64,000 nt of DNA, taken from positions 124,001 to 188,000 of the forward strand of contig NZ_CP133779.1 of the NCBI RefSeq assembly GCF_034347425.1, in the 5' to 3' direction. Under the pieces are notes generated by a model. It worked only from the letters and a program-made list of their open reading frames with translations, did no database searches and had not been told where the DNA came from. The translations under genes and the position numbers were made by a program. Shown here piece by piece: positions 31,816 to 41,925 of the stretch. This stretch comes from Undibacterium sp. CCC3.4. GTDB lineage: Bacteria > Pseudomonadota > Gammaproteobacteria > Burkholderiales > Burkholderiaceae_D. The stretch's first letter is position 1, and every line of letters starts with the position of its first letter.

Positions 31816-34800
31816 TTATTCCTTTGCTGCATTGTGCAAAATGTGGACCGGATGCTCGAAATCCTGCTCCGTGGTTTTCAAACGCTTATCGTTGATCAGC
31901 TTGAAAAACAGCGGTACAAAGAAAATCGCCAGGAAGGTCGCCGCCAGCATACCGCCAAGCACACCGGTGCCGAGCGACTGTCGCGCCGCCGCGCCGGCAC
32001 CACTGGAGAATGCCAGCGGTACCACGCCCAGAATAAACGCCAGCGAAGTCATCAGAATCGGCCGGAAACGCAGGCGTGCCGCTTCCAAGACCGCTGCCAC
32101 CGGGGCATACCCTTCATGCATTTTCATGACGGCGAATTCGACGATCAGAATCGCATTTTTCGCCGATAAGCCGAGCAAGGTCACCAAGCCGATTTGGAAA
32201 TACACATCATTATTGAAGTGGCGCAGATACACCGCCAACAAGGCACCGAAAATACCGAATGGCATGGCCAACAAAACTGAAAACGGCAAGGACCATTTTT
32301 CATACTGCGCCGCGAGGATGAGGAAAATCATCAACACGCCGGCACCGAGTGCCAGACCAGCCGCATTGCTGCTGCGTTTTTCTTGGAACGAAGCGCCACC
32401 CCAATCGTAGACTACGTCAGTAGGCAAGACATTTTTTGCCGCCCGTTCCATAGCTGCAATCGCTTGGCCGGAACTGTAGCCAGGTTTAGCATCGCCGAGC
32501 AATTTAATCGCCGGCAAGGCATTGAAGCGCTGGACCGAGTCGGGACCGGAAATGTACTTGACGGTGGTGAAGGCGCGTACCGGTATCATCTGACCAGCGG
32601 CGGAACGCACATACATACTGCCGATGTCATCGGGTTTGGCACGGTACTGGCCTTCTGCCTGCAACTGTACGGTATAAATGCGACCGTTTTTGTTGAAGTC
32701 ATTGACGTAGTAACTACCCATGGTGGCGGCCAGCGTGTTGTAGACATCCGACAAAGCCACACCCATGGCACGCGCTTTCTCATTATCGACGTCGACATAC
32801 AGTTGCGGCGAATTGGCTTGCCACAAAGTTTTCACGCCCGCTAACTCTGGTTGCTTGTTCGCTTCGGCCAACAGCACAGGCAAGAGCTTGGCCAAACGTT
32901 CGACCCCGCCTTCACCGGCATTTTGCAAATAGAATTCAAAACCGCCGGTTTGACCCAGACCTTGAATCGCCGGAGGGCTGAAGAACAGCGGCAGACCTTC
33001 TTTGATATGGCCGGTTTTCATATAGCCTTCGCCGACCATTTGCTGCGCCGATTGATTGCGCTCGTCCCAAGGTTTCAAGGGGAAGAACATGGTTGCCGCC
33101 GATGACTTCAAGCCGCCACCGCCAAGAAAATCGAGACCAACCAAGGCAAACGTGGTGTCGATGTTCTTATTGGTTTTCATGATGCTTTCGACTTCATGCA
33201 CCATCTTGTCGGTACGGTCGAGCGAAGCACCTTCGGGCATGATGGCCGCGCCGATGAAATAGCCCTGATCTTCATCCGGAACCAAACCACCCGGTACATT
33301 TTTCCACAACACGCCGGTCAAGGCGACCATGCCGAGCACCAGCATGATGCCAAGCACGGCACGTTTGAGGAAGAAGGTAACGCCATCGGTGTAATGCTTG
33401 GTCAGACGCAGAAAGGCGGCGTTGAACCAAGTGAAAAAGGCATTATGATTTTCGGTACCGGGCTTAAGCAACAAGGCGCACAAGGCTGGCGTCAGAGTCA
33501 GCGCGACGATACCCGACAACACCACGGCGATGGAAATCGTGACCGAGAACTGACGATACAACTCACCTGCCAAGCCGCCGAGAAAGGCGATCGGACCGAA
33601 CGCTGCCACCAACACCAACACAATCGCGATCACCGGGCCGGTGACTTCGTTCATGGCTTCGATGGCCGCTTCCTTCGGTGTCATGCCTTCTTCATTAATC
33701 AAGCGCTCAACGTTTTCCAGCACGACAATCGCATCATCGACCACAATACCGATGGCCAGCACCATACCAAATAGTGTGAGGGTATTGATGCTGTAACCGA
33801 GCAGATGTAAACCGGCCATGGTGCCGATCAGTGAAACTGGCACTGCCAAGGTAGGAATGATGGTGGCGCGCCAGCTTTGCAAGAACAAATACACCACGAT
33901 GAACACCAAGACCATCGCTTCAGCCAAGGTTTTCAATACCTCGGCGATCGATTCGGTGACAAACGGTGTGGTGTCGTACGGGGTGCTGTACTCCATGCCT
34001 TCGGGGAATTTCGCCTTCAAGTCTTGCAAGGTTTTTTCCACCGCTTTGCGAGTTTCCAGCGCATTCGCGCCGGTTTGCAGGAACACACCGATATTGGCGG
34101 AAGGGTGACCATTGACGCGACCATACAAATTGTAATCTTTGGAACCAAGTTCAACCCGCGCAACGTCTTTGATACGTACCGCCGCGCCACTTTTATCGGA
34201 GCGCACGATAATATTAGCGAATTCGCCTGGTTCGAGCAAACGTCCCTTGGCCGTAACGGTCATGGTCAGTTCTTCAGTATTGTTCGGCGGTGCGCCGACT
34301 TTACCGGCGGCATACTGGGCATTTTGTTCGGTGATGGCATTCGAAATATCCCCGACCGTGACACCGAGCTGTGCCATACGATCAGGACGCATCCAGATCC
34401 GCATCGCATAGTCTTTGCCACCGAAAATCTGAATATTCGTCGTACCCGGTACCCGTTTCAAGGCATCGAGCACATTTTGCGTGGCATAGTTGGACAGATA
34501 TAAAGCGTCATAGCGGTTATCGGGCGAAAACAAAGCGGCCACTACCAAGAAGTTCGACGAACTCTTGGAGACGGTCACGCCTTGACGTCGGACTTCCTGC
34601 GGCAGCTTGGCATCGGCCTGGCGTACTCGGTTATTGACGTTGACGGCAGCGATATCGAGGTTGGTACCGACTTCAAAGGTGACATCGATCGAGACCCGGC
34701 CATCGGCCGAGGACACCGAATTCATGTACAACATGTGTTCGACACCGTTGATCTGTTCTTCGATCGGACCGGCGACGGTGCGTTCGACCACTTCGGCCGA

Positions 34801-34959
34801 GGCACCCGGATACACCGCGGTGACATTCACGACCGGCGGAGAAATCTCCGGGTATCGTGAGATCGGCAGGACGCGTAACGCGGCCAAGCCGGCCAGCACG
34901 ATAATCAGCGACAGCACAGTCGCGAAAATCGGCCGGTTAATGAAAAATTTTGAGAACAT
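31816..34959 (-). CDS. acrB: RND multidrug efflux pump, HAE1 family (AcrB/MexB type)
   Basis: At 1047 residues it has the normal AcrB length and two-fold repeat. Landmarks are the N-terminus MFSKFFINRPIFATVLSLII, the proton-relay segment in TM4 (GIVVDDAIVVLENVERL), HAE1 motifs EEQINGVEHMLYMNS and GLDFLGGG, and the C-terminal repeat LLGLSAKNAILIVEFAVMKM. It exports hydrophobic and amphiphilic drugs, using proton flow, through the adaptor and outer-membrane factor encoded on either side. No frame damage is seen. Confidence 0.95.
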   Translation of the reverse strand: MFSKFFINRPIFATVLSLIIVLAGLAALRVLPISRYPEISPPVVNVTAVYPGASAEVVERTVAGPIEEQINGVEHMLYMNSVSSADGRVSIDVTFEVGTNLDIAAVNVNNRVRQADAKLPQEVRRQGVTVSKSSSNFLVVAALFSPDNRYDALYLSNYATQNVLDALKRVPGTTNIQIFGGKDYAMRIWMRPDRMAQLGVTVGDISNAITEQNAQYAAGKVGAPPNNTEELTMTVTAKGRLLEPGEFANIIVRSDKSGAAVRIKDVARVELGSKDYNLYGRVNGHPSANIGVFLQTGANALETRKAVEKTLQDLKAKFPEGMEYSTPYDTTPFVTESIAEVLKTLAEAMVLVFIVVYLFLQSWRATIIPTLAVPVSLIGTMAGLHLLGYSINTLTLFGMVLAIGIVVDDAIVVLENVERLINEEGMTPKEAAIEAMNEVTGPVIAIVLVLVAAFGPIAFLGGLAGELYRQFSVTISIAVVLSGIVALTLTPALCALLLKPGTENHNAFFTWFNAAFLRLTKHYTDGVTFFLKRAVLGIMLVLGMVALTGVLWKNVPGGLVPDEDQGYFIGAAIMPEGASLDRTDKMVHEVESIMKTNKNIDTTFALVGLDFLGGGGLKSSAATMFFPLKPWDERNQSAQQMVGEGYMKTGHIKEGLPLFFSPPAIQGLGQTGGFEFYLQNAGEGGVERLAKLLPVLLAEANKQPELAGVKTLWQANSPQLYVDVDNEKARAMGVALSDVYNTLAATMGSYYVNDFNKNGRIYTVQLQAEGQYRAKPDDIGSMYVRSAAGQMIPVRAFTTVKYISGPDSVQRFNALPAIKLLGDAKPGYSSGQAIAAMERAAKNVLPTDVVYDWGGASFQEKRSSNAAGLALGAGVLMIFLILAAQYEKWSLPFSVLLAMPFGIFGALLAVYLRHFNNDVYFQIGLVTLLGLSAKNAILIVEFAVMKMHEGYAPVAAVLEAARLRFRPILMTSLAFILGVVPLAFSSGAGAAARQSLGTGVLGGMLAATFLAIFFVPLFFKLINDKRLKTTEQDFEHPVHILHNAAKE

Positions 34960-35034
34960 GTAAAATTCCTGTTTGCCTGAGCTGACGATGCAGCTGAATG
35001 TTCAGAGAAAAATTGCCTGCTGATAAACGCCGAC

Positions 35035-36360
35035 TTAACTACCGGCTTTGGCGGGCGCTGCTTCCTGTGGCTTAGTTTGTGGTTTGGCTTCCGGCTTGGC
35101 TTCCGGCTTAGCCTGTGGTGCTGGCGCGGCCGCATCAGCCGCCGCAGCGGCTTGGGCTGTCACGGCAGTCGGGGTCACCGTCATACCCGGCTCATGCGCT
35201 TTGATGAAGCCATCGACCAAGACGCGTTGACCGCTTTCCAAGCCTTTGGTGACAACCCATTCACCATGTGACCAACCGTCGAGCTCCACCGGTTTCGGTA
35301 CAAGCTTATTATCTGGCGTGACGACAAACACCATTTTTCCAAACGGTCCATCAATCACTGAGCGCTGTGGTACCGCTAAAGCGCCACTGAGTTTCGCGCC
35401 ACCCAGCACGACACGAACGAATTGACCGGGACGCAGTATGCCATCCGGATTCGGTACCTGAGCGCGCGCATCGAAGCCACCAGTGGCTGGGTTAATCCGT
35501 TCGCTGATGAAATTCATCTTGCCGGTGGTAGGGAACAAACTGCCGTCAGCCAGTTTGAGTTGCACAGCAAAGGCCAAACTGCCATTACTGGCACGTTTGC
35601 CCGGCAAGGCGACTGCGCCGGCATTGACTTGTTTGGCCACTTTTAAATAATCAGCTTCGGAAATGCTGAAGTTGACATATACAGGATCAGTTTGCACGAT
35701 GGTGGTGAGCAAGCTGTCTGTACTGCTGAGCAAGCTACCGTTAGACTTGTTAGCTACGCCGGTCACACCGTCGATAGGTGCCAGCACCTTGGTGTAGCCA
35801 AGGTTAAGCTTGGCTTCATTGACTTGGGAACGCAGTTGCTGATAACTGGCTTCGGCAGTTTCCAAATTCGATTTGGCATCGTCAAACTCTTTCTGACTGA
35901 TCGCTTTTTCCGCGGCCAATGGGGCCAAACGCGCATATTCGCGCTTGGCTTGATTGAGTTTGGCTTCGCTGACACCAGCCGCAGCTTGGGCCGAATTGAG
36001 CTGAGTCTGGTACGTACCCGGGTCGATCTGGAACAAGACTGCACCGGCTTTGACGCGCGAACCTTCTTCGTACAGACGTTGCTCAAGAATGCCACCGACG
36101 CGAGCGCGAACTTCGGTTTCACGCGAACCGGCAGTCTGACCGACATATTCAAAATCGAGCGCCAAGTCGCGCTTTTCGAGCGTGACCACGTTCACGCCTG
36201 GTGGCGGCATTTGACCGGGTGCAGCGTGGGCACCCTCTTTACTGCATGCTACCAGTACGACCAGCGGCAGGCCGAGCACCAGCATGCGCGCAGCAGGATG
36301 TTGCATCATTTGTTTGATTTGGGTCGACAAGATTGTCGACGGAGCATCTGTAAAACGCAT
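35035..36360 (-). CDS. acrA: RND efflux periplasmic adaptor (AcrA/MexA type)
   Basis: The 441-residue protein has a lipobox (VLGLPLVVLVAC), a lipoyl/barrel-sandwich part (LDFEYVGQTAGSRETEVRAR, VKAGAVLFQIDP), an alpha-hairpin (SAQAAAGVSEAKLNQAKREY) and a beta-barrel domain. The C-terminus is extended by an Ala/Pro/Lys-rich tail with a repeated (K-P-E-A) motif, likely disordered. It bridges the pump and outer-membrane factor. The start at MRFTDAPST puts about 35 residues before the lipobox; an internal ATG (MMQHPAARM) would give a more normal signal peptide but lacks a ribosome-binding site. Confidence 0.93.
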   Translation of the reverse strand: MRFTDAPSTILSTQIKQMMQHPAARMLVLGLPLVVLVACSKEGAHAAPGQMPPPGVNVVTLEKRDLALDFEYVGQTAGSRETEVRARVGGILEQRLYEEGSRVKAGAVLFQIDPGTYQTQLNSAQAAAGVSEAKLNQAKREYARLAPLAAEKAISQKEFDDAKSNLETAEASYQQLRSQVNEAKLNLGYTKVLAPIDGVTGVANKSNGSLLSSTDSLLTTIVQTDPVYVNFSISEADYLKVAKQVNAGAVALPGKRASNGSLAFAVQLKLADGSLFPTTGKMNFISERINPATGGFDARAQVPNPDGILRPGQFVRVVLGGAKLSGALAVPQRSVIDGPFGKMVFVVTPDNKLVPKPVELDGWSHGEWVVTKGLESGQRVLVDGFIKAHEPGMTVTPTAVTAQAAAAADAAAPAPQAKPEAKPEAKPQTKPQEAAPAKAGS

Positions 36361-36396
36361 ATAAATTCTTTCTTCTGGATTGAAGGGCAGCGTGCT

Positions 36397-36424
36397 ATTA
36401 TATACATACACGAATGTTTGTAAA
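36397..36424 (-). promoter_or_regulatory. Efflux-operon promoter with AcrR/TtgR-like operator in the spacer
   Basis: On the minus strand -35 TTTACA (36419-36424) and -10 TATAAT (36397-36402) are 16 bases apart. The spacer plus part of the -35 is an imperfect palindrome TACATACACGAATGTTTGTA (36403-36422), resembling the AcrR operator of enterobacteria. The divergent TetR-family protein is the obvious ligand-responsive repressor for it. Confidence 0.7.
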
Positions 36425-36712
36425 TATTTTATTGAGCAACCCTAGACTTTGTATGGGTATCGACACGTATCATTATTCTTTTCGGCATGATACGGTTCGT
36501 TGCTGAAGTGGCGATCGAAAGCAGTCGGACGGCTAACTTTGTCACTTGCTCGTGCAAGAAGTTCACCAAACCCTGCCCCGCTGCGTGGTTTTAGTCAAAA
36601 TGTGCATGGAATATCGATAACGACTAGCAAGTCGCAAAAATGCAGGAAGCCCGGATTCACTCGCAGCGGTGTACGCAGCGAGTGAGCCGACAAGCGCTGC
36701 CAAGGAAAGAAA
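36423..36712. other. Intergenic region between efflux promoter and the TetR-family gene
   Basis: About 290 bases without a gene. It must contain the promoter of the TetR-family regulator. A hairpin CTCGC...GCGAG lies near 36659-36682 just before the regulator's ribosome-binding site (AAGGAAAG). Nothing else stands out. Confidence 0.3.
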
Positions 36713-37354
36713 ATGGTCAGAAAAACCAAAGAAGATACGCAAGAAACCTATTCCGCCTTACTCACTGCGGCTGAACAGGTATTTTCAGAAAAAGGCGTGA
36801 CCAGAACCACACTCAATGATGTCGCCGTTGCTGCGGGAATGACGCGCGGGGCGATTTACTGGCACTTCAAAGACAAGAATGCCCTGTTTCAGGCCATGTG
36901 CGACCGCGCCTTTTTGCCCATGGAAGTGCTGCTCAATGAAATCAGCGGAACACCGGATGCAGAACCACTGGCCGCGCTACGCCAGTTGAATGTCCATTTT
37001 CTGCAACTGGTCGCCAGCGGCCAACGCCAGCGCCGCGTATGTGACATCATTTATCACCGCTGTGAAAAAAACATCGAAATGCTGTTTTTTGAAGACGAAC
37101 GACTCAAACGCGGTGAATGCCTGGCCAAAGTTCAGGCCATCATCGAAACCGCCGCCAAGCAAGGTCAACTACCGGCCGATACCGACGCCGCGTTAGTGAT
37201 GCAAGCCAACCATGCATTTTTGGTCGGCATCATCCACCAATGGCTGGAAGACCCTTCCGCCTACAGCTTGACCGAGCATGCCGAAGCGATGATGGATATG
37301 TTCTTAGCCGGCATGGTGGCCTGCCCGCCGCGCAAAAAAGCTGCGCTTGACTGA
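36713..37354 (+). CDS. TetR-family repressor of the RND operon (AcrR/TtgR type)
   Basis: The 213-residue protein has the TetR N-terminal helix-turn-helix (SALLTAAEQVFSEKGVTRTT, LNDVAVAAGMTRGAIYWHFK) followed by DKNALFQAMCDRAFLPMEVL and an AcrR-type ligand-binding domain. Divergent orientation from the efflux operon and the palindrome in that operon's promoter support local repression relieved by pump substrates. Confidence 0.9.
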   Translation: MVRKTKEDTQETYSALLTAAEQVFSEKGVTRTTLNDVAVAAGMTRGAIYWHFKDKNALFQAMCDRAFLPMEVLLNEISGTPDAEPLAALRQLNVHFLQLVASGQRQRRVCDIIYHRCEKNIEMLFFEDERLKRGECLAKVQAIIETAAKQGQLPADTDAALVMQANHAFLVGIIHQWLEDPSAYSLTEHAEAMMDMFLAGMVACPPRKKAALD

Positions 37355-37369
37355 ATGGTCGCTGCCAGC

Positions 37370-37999
37370 TCAGACCGGCAGCTTCCAGTTGAATTTGACG
37401 GCCAACATGCGCATGGCAAACGTGACCGTGGTGCCGCACAATAGCGCCGCCGCATCGGAGGCATTGAACCAATTGAGCAATAAATAGACCCAGCACCCGG
37501 CGAAGGCGCAGGTGGCATAGAGCTGGCTGCGCCGGAACACCAGCGGAATTTCATTACAAATCACATCGCGCAGCACCCCTCCGAATATACCGGTAATCAC
37601 GCCCATCATGGCACAGACAAACAGCGGCATACCGGCTTCTTGTGCCAGCGAGGTGCCGGTAACGCTGAACAGACCTAAGCCGAATGCATCGGCCCATTCG
37701 ATCGCACTTTCAGTCAGTGCATGGCGCAAATGTCGCAACAAGGGCATAGCCAATAATGACAAAATAAAAATCAAAATCGGATATTCTTGATTCTCGACCC
37801 AGAATAAGGGTCGACGGTCGAGCAAGAGATCGCGCAAGGTGCCACCGCCGAACGCCGTGATGAAGGCCACCGTAAACACCCCGACTGCATCCATGCGCTT
37901 GCGGCGCGCTTCAATAAAACCAGAACAGGCGAAAGCGATCACGCCGGCTACCTCGGCCGTGTGCAAGACCGCATTCATTCCCAGATACACCCCACTCAT
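37370..37999 (-). CDS. TRIC/UPF0126-family membrane channel
   Basis: The 209-residue protein has about seven membrane helices arranged as two similar halves. Each half has the family motif: AFGGGTLRDLLLDRRPLFWV in the first and GIFGGVLRDVICNEIPLVFR in the second. Prokaryotic TRIC channels of this type are trimeric and conduct monovalent cations. It is convergent with the TetR-family gene and independent of the efflux operon. Confidence 0.9.
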   Translation of the reverse strand: MSGVYLGMNAVLHTAEVAGVIAFACSGFIEARRKRMDAVGVFTVAFITAFGGGTLRDLLLDRRPLFWVENQEYPILIFILSLLAMPLLRHLRHALTESAIEWADAFGLGLFSVTGTSLAQEAGMPLFVCAMMGVITGIFGGVLRDVICNEIPLVFRRSQLYATCAFAGCWVYLLLNWFNASDAAALLCGTTVTFAMRMLAVKFNWKLPV

Positions 38000-38244
38000 A
38001 TTGCCTCCATGCTATTTCTATATTAAGGCGAATTTTACTCGTTTCTGCCGTGCACTCAAACTTGCTGCATACCATCACAGCACTGGCGCGCAGCGACAAT
38101 TTGATTGTATAATCATGGGCTTGGCATTTTGCATAGGCGAAATCCAAGTTAACTTTAACTCTGGCAAGTGATACGCAATCGGATCAAGAAGCAAGGCGAT
38201 CGACGAAGTGCATATTGGCTACCTAACTTTATACTGAGGCAAGC

Positions 38245-38514
38245 ATGAAACCAGGCATTCACCCAAATTATCGCGATGTGTTGTTCCACGACGTTTCGAA
38301 CGATTTCAAATTCATCACCCGTTCCACCATCAATACTCGCGACAAAATGGAGTTTGAAGGTAAAGAATACCCACTGGTCAAGATCGAGGTGTCGGCTGAA
38401 TCCCATCCTTTCTACACGGGCAAGCATAAAATTGTTGATACGGCTGGTCGCGTTGAAAAATTCCGCCAAAAATTCGGCAAAGTTGGTTCCAAGACTTCTA
38501 TTGCGAACGACTAA
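38245..38514 (+). CDS. rpmE2: 50S ribosomal protein L31 type B
   Basis: The 89-residue protein matches L31[41 protein letters not shown] and [17 protein letters not shown]. It lacks the four zinc-binding cysteines of the usual L31, which defines the zinc-free paralogue used when zinc is scarce; no zinc-regulator site was identified by eye. A standard L31 gene is not in this window. Confidence 0.95.
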   Translation: MKPGIHPNYRDVLFHDVSNDFKFITRSTINTRDKMEFEGKEYPLVKIEVSAESHPFYTGKHKIVDTAGRVEKFRQKFGKVGSKTSIAND

Positions 38515-38531
38515 GCAGCACGAATTTCAGA

Positions 38532-38559
38532 AAAAGGCAGCTCCGGCTGCCTTTTTTTC
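38532..38559 (+). terminator. rpmE2 terminator
   Basis: AAAGGCAGC-TCC-GGCTGCCTTT forms a tight hairpin followed by a T-run of seven. Confidence 0.88.
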
Positions 38560-38630
38560 TGCCGCACTCATTACAATATGCGCAGCTCTTTGCATGTGTT
38601 GATGCAAGACATTTCCAATAATGAATTGAT

Positions 38631-40349
38631 ATGAAGCCAGTCCGCCTGCCTGCCGCTGCCACGATCGCCCTTCCGCGCTGGGGCATCATTGCCCTGTGCC
38701 TGCTGTACATCTTGCCCGGTCTGATAGGACGCGACCCATGGAAAGGCGATGACGCCACCAGCTTCGGCATCATGTGGACCATGGCGCATGGCGGTATTGC
38801 CGACTGGTTGTGGCCGCATATTGTCGGCATGCCGGTAGCAGAAAAAGGTCCATTGACCTACTGGATAGGCGCGCTCTGCATCAAACTGTTCGGTGCCGTG
38901 CTGGGCGAACCGATGGCGGCACGCGTTTCGACCGGTGTATTTTTCGTCATCGGCTCGCTCTCGGTCTGGTACGCCACCTACCTGCTCGGTCGCCGCAACG
39001 AAGCACAGCCCTTGAAACTGGCCTTCGGTGGCCAACCGGAAGCACGCGACTTCGGCCGCACCTTGGCCGATGGTGCCCTGCTGATTTATCTCGCTTGCCT
39101 CGGCCTGCTGATACCGAGCCATGAAACCAGCGTCGAAACCCTGCAAATTTCTCTGATCGCATTTTGCCTCTACCTGTGCGTGCGTCTGTTCGATGAAGCG
39201 CGCCGACTCTTGATTCTGCAATTCGGCATCAGTCTGGGCTTACTGATACTGACCAAGGGCTGGGTGATGCCACTCGGATTAGTCATGAGCCTGGCATTAC
39301 TATGCCTGTACCGCCGCCAGGCGCGCCCGTTCAAGTATCTGCTGGCGGCGCTGCCGTTGGCGCTGCTGCTGCCGGCTCTGTGGCTATGGGCGATTTCCAT
39401 GGCACACCCGTACGACAGCACTCCTTACCCGGCGTGGATGCAGTGGAATGCGCGCCAACTGGCGTGGCCGACGATGGCCAGCATCAGCTACTTTTTCAAA
39501 TACAGCATCTGGTTTGCCTGGCCGGCTTGGCCGTTTGCCGGCTGGGCCATCTACGCTTGGCGGCGGCAAGACAAAGCCCTGCATATCGCGCTGCCGGCAG
39601 CATTTTTCCTGTGCGTAACGCTGCTCGCCATGCTCAATCCGAATTCCGAAGATGGTTTGCTCTTGCCGATGCTGCCGCCGCTGGCGATTCTTGCCGCCTT
39701 CGGCCTGCCGACTATGAAACGCAGCGCCATCAATGCCGTCGACTGGTTTGCCGTGACCGTACTGACTGCCAGCGCCGGTTTCATTTGGCTCGGTTGGATC
39801 GCCGAACAAACCGGCTGGCCGCATAAACTCGGCGCCAAAATCATGCATCTGGCACCGGGGTTTCAAGCCAACTTCAACCCCTTCATTTTTGCCATCGCCT
39901 TGGCCGCCACCATTGCCTGGTTTTTGCTGGTGTACTGGCGCATCTCGCGCCAACCGGCGGTGTTATGGCGCGCCGTCGTACTCTCGAGCGGCGGGGTCAT
40001 CTTGTGCTGGCTGCTGCTGCTCAGTTTATGGCTGCCATGGATCAATCATCGCGTCACTTACCAACCCTTGGCGCAAGAAATCGCGGCACAATTACCAACT
40101 GGCAATTACTGCATGGAAGCCTATATCGGCCCCTCACAGCGCAGCTCCTTCGCGTATTTCGGGCAAGTGCATTTTGCCGGTTTCTCGGATCAAGGCTGCG
40201 AATTCCTGATGCTGCAACATAATCGCAAGCGCTCGGACGAACCGGATCTGCCGGCCCAATACCGTCTTGAGCAATGGAGCCGAATCTGGAGCGGCCACCG
40301 CGCTGCCGATAAAGACGAAACTTTCACCCTGTATCGCCGCAAAAACTGA
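38631..40349 (+). CDS. ArnT-like membrane glycosyltransferase (GT39/GT83 type)
   Basis: The 572-residue protein has about a dozen membrane helices and the first-loop signature of this clan, LIGRDPWKGDDATSFGIMW, with paired acidic residues (residues about 34-40), followed by PLTYWIGALCIKLFG. These enzymes move a sugar from a polyprenyl-phosphate donor to lipid A or protein on the periplasmic side; the acceptor here cannot be told from sequence. The stop overlaps the start of the MATE gene, so both are likely translated together. Confidence 0.82.
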   Translation: MKPVRLPAAATIALPRWGIIALCLLYILPGLIGRDPWKGDDATSFGIMWTMAHGGIADWLWPHIVGMPVAEKGPLTYWIGALCIKLFGAVLGEPMAARVSTGVFFVIGSLSVWYATYLLGRRNEAQPLKLAFGGQPEARDFGRTLADGALLIYLACLGLLIPSHETSVETLQISLIAFCLYLCVRLFDEARRLLILQFGISLGLLILTKGWVMPLGLVMSLALLCLYRRQARPFKYLLAALPLALLLPALWLWAISMAHPYDSTPYPAWMQWNARQLAWPTMASISYFFKYSIWFAWPAWPFAGWAIYAWRRQDKALHIALPAAFFLCVTLLAMLNPNSEDGLLLPMLPPLAILAAFGLPTMKRSAINAVDWFAVTVLTASAGFIWLGWIAEQTGWPHKLGAKIMHLAPGFQANFNPFIFAIALAATIAWFLLVYWRISRQPAVLWRAVVLSSGGVILCWLLLLSLWLPWINHRVTYQPLAQEIAAQLPTGNYCMEAYIGPSQRSSFAYFGQVHFAGFSDQGCEFLMLQHNRKRSDEPDLPAQYRLEQWSRIWSGHRAADKDETFTLYRRKN

Positions 40350-41734
40350 TGAACGAGGCCGGCCGTAGCAGCCTCTGGCGCAGCGCCGCTGGCATCGCCG
40401 CGCTGGCCTGGCCGATTCTGATAGGCCAGTTGGCGACTGTTGCCAACGGCGTGATCGATACCGCCATGACGGCGCGCAGCTCGGTTGACGACTTGGCTGC
40501 GCTGTCGATCGGCATCTCGATTTATGTGAGTATTTTTGTCGGTCTCAACGGCGTGTTGCAAGCGCTCGCACCGGTGATCGGCCAATTGTTCGGTGCGCGC
40601 GAACTCGTGCGCATCGGTGCCAAACTCAAACAAGCCTTGTGGTTGGCCCTGTTCCTGAGCGGCTTGGGCGGCGCGCTGCTGCTCCATCCCGCGCCCTTGC
40701 TCGGGATTGCCAGCGCAGCACCGACCTTAAGCGCCAAAGCCACGCTATACCTGCAAATCATCGCCATGGCGCTGCCGGCGACACTGGCATTTCGCATCTA
40801 CAGCGCGTTCAACAATGCCATCGGCAAACCGAAAATGGTGATGACGATACAGCTATGCGCCTTGGTCCTCAAAATTCCGCTCAATACCCTGTTCATCTTC
40901 GGCGGCTGGGGCATACCGGCCATGGGTGGACCCGGCTGCGCGGTCGCCACCACCGTCATCACCTGGAGCATGCTGCTATGCGCTTGGCTGGTACTGCGCC
41001 ATGCCAGTGTGTATCGCGCTTTCGCGCTGTTCGGCAGCGGCTGGGTGCGCCCGCACTGGCAGGATTTACGCGACCTGCTGCGACTCGGCATACCGATGGG
41101 CCTGTCGTATCTGATCGAAGTAACGGCCTACACCTTCATGGCGCTGTTCATCGCTCGGCTCGGTGCCGTCGCTGTCGCCGGCCATCAATTAACGGCCAAT
41201 TTCGGTACTATTTTGTACATGCTGCCGCTGTCGATCGCCAGCGCCACTGGCACTTTGGTCGCGCGTGCGATCGGTGCCCGCCATCCGGCCGCAGCCAAAC
41301 AAACTGGCCAAGCCGGCATTCTCTTGGCCGCCGCCTTGGTGATGCCGCTCGGTGCGCTGATCTGGTTTTGCCGCAGCCGTATTCTGCACGCCTACACCGA
41401 CCAGACTGAAGTCATCGCCGCCGCCCTGCCACTGTTCTTTTTTGTCGCCGTCTATCAAGTGTTTGATGCCATTCAAGTTATCGTCGCCTTCACACTGCGC
41501 GCCTACCACGTCGCCGTGGTACCGACCATCCTCTATGCTGTCGCCCTATGGGGTTGTGGCTTGGGTGGCGGTTACTTGATCGGCTTAGACCCGTATCAAT
41601 GCATGCCGACCGCACTGCACGGCGCCCCCGGCTTCTGGCTAGCCAACAGCCTGAGCATCGCCATGGTTGCCTTGGCGCTGTACCTGTATTTGCAGCGGGT
41701 GCAGCGACAGCATGCCGCCAGTTATATTGTCTGA
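40349..41734 (+). CDS. MATE-family efflux transporter
   Basis: The 461-residue protein has twelve membrane segments in two bundles, with typical MATE motifs: PILIGQLATVANGVIDTAM, SVDDLAALSIGISIYVS, APVIGQLFGARE in the first half and VAVAGHQLTANFGTILYMLP, ATGTLVARAIGARHP in the second. It resembles the NorM/DinF side of the family and would export cationic compounds in exchange for Na+ or H+. The first codon shares its A with the preceding TGA. Confidence 0.92.
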   Translation: MNEAGRSSLWRSAAGIAALAWPILIGQLATVANGVIDTAMTARSSVDDLAALSIGISIYVSIFVGLNGVLQALAPVIGQLFGARELVRIGAKLKQALWLALFLSGLGGALLLHPAPLLGIASAAPTLSAKATLYLQIIAMALPATLAFRIYSAFNNAIGKPKMVMTIQLCALVLKIPLNTLFIFGGWGIPAMGGPGCAVATTVITWSMLLCAWLVLRHASVYRAFALFGSGWVRPHWQDLRDLLRLGIPMGLSYLIEVTAYTFMALFIARLGAVAVAGHQLTANFGTILYMLPLSIASATGTLVARAIGARHPAAAKQTGQAGILLAAALVMPLGALIWFCRSRILHAYTDQTEVIAAALPLFFFVAVYQVFDAIQVIVAFTLRAYHVAVVPTILYAVALWGCGLGGGYLIGLDPYQCMPTALHGAPGFWLANSLSIAMVALALYLYLQRVQRQHAASYIV

Positions 41735-41840
41735 GGCTGGAGTCCGCACACAAACAGCACTGAACAGCCGGCAAAGACCGGCGAAACCGGGCAACTATTG
41801 CAACTTGCGGTCATCTCTGTCATAATGCTGCTCATGCGTT

Positions 41841-41925
41841 GCCGAGATGGCGGAATAGGTAGACGCACGGGACTCAAAATCCCGCGCCGCAAGGCGTGCC
41901 GGTTCGATTCCGGCTCTCGGCACCA
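41841..41925 (+). tRNA. tRNA-Leu (CAA)
   Basis: The class II tRNA has acceptor stem GCCGAGA/UCUCGGC, anticodon stem-loop CGGGA-CUCAAAA-UCCCG with anticodon CAA, a short variable arm (CGCCGCAAGGCG), T-arm GCCGGUUCGAUUCCGGC, discriminator A and encoded CCA. It reads UUG codons. A stretch of about 500 bases without genes follows it. Confidence 0.96.
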
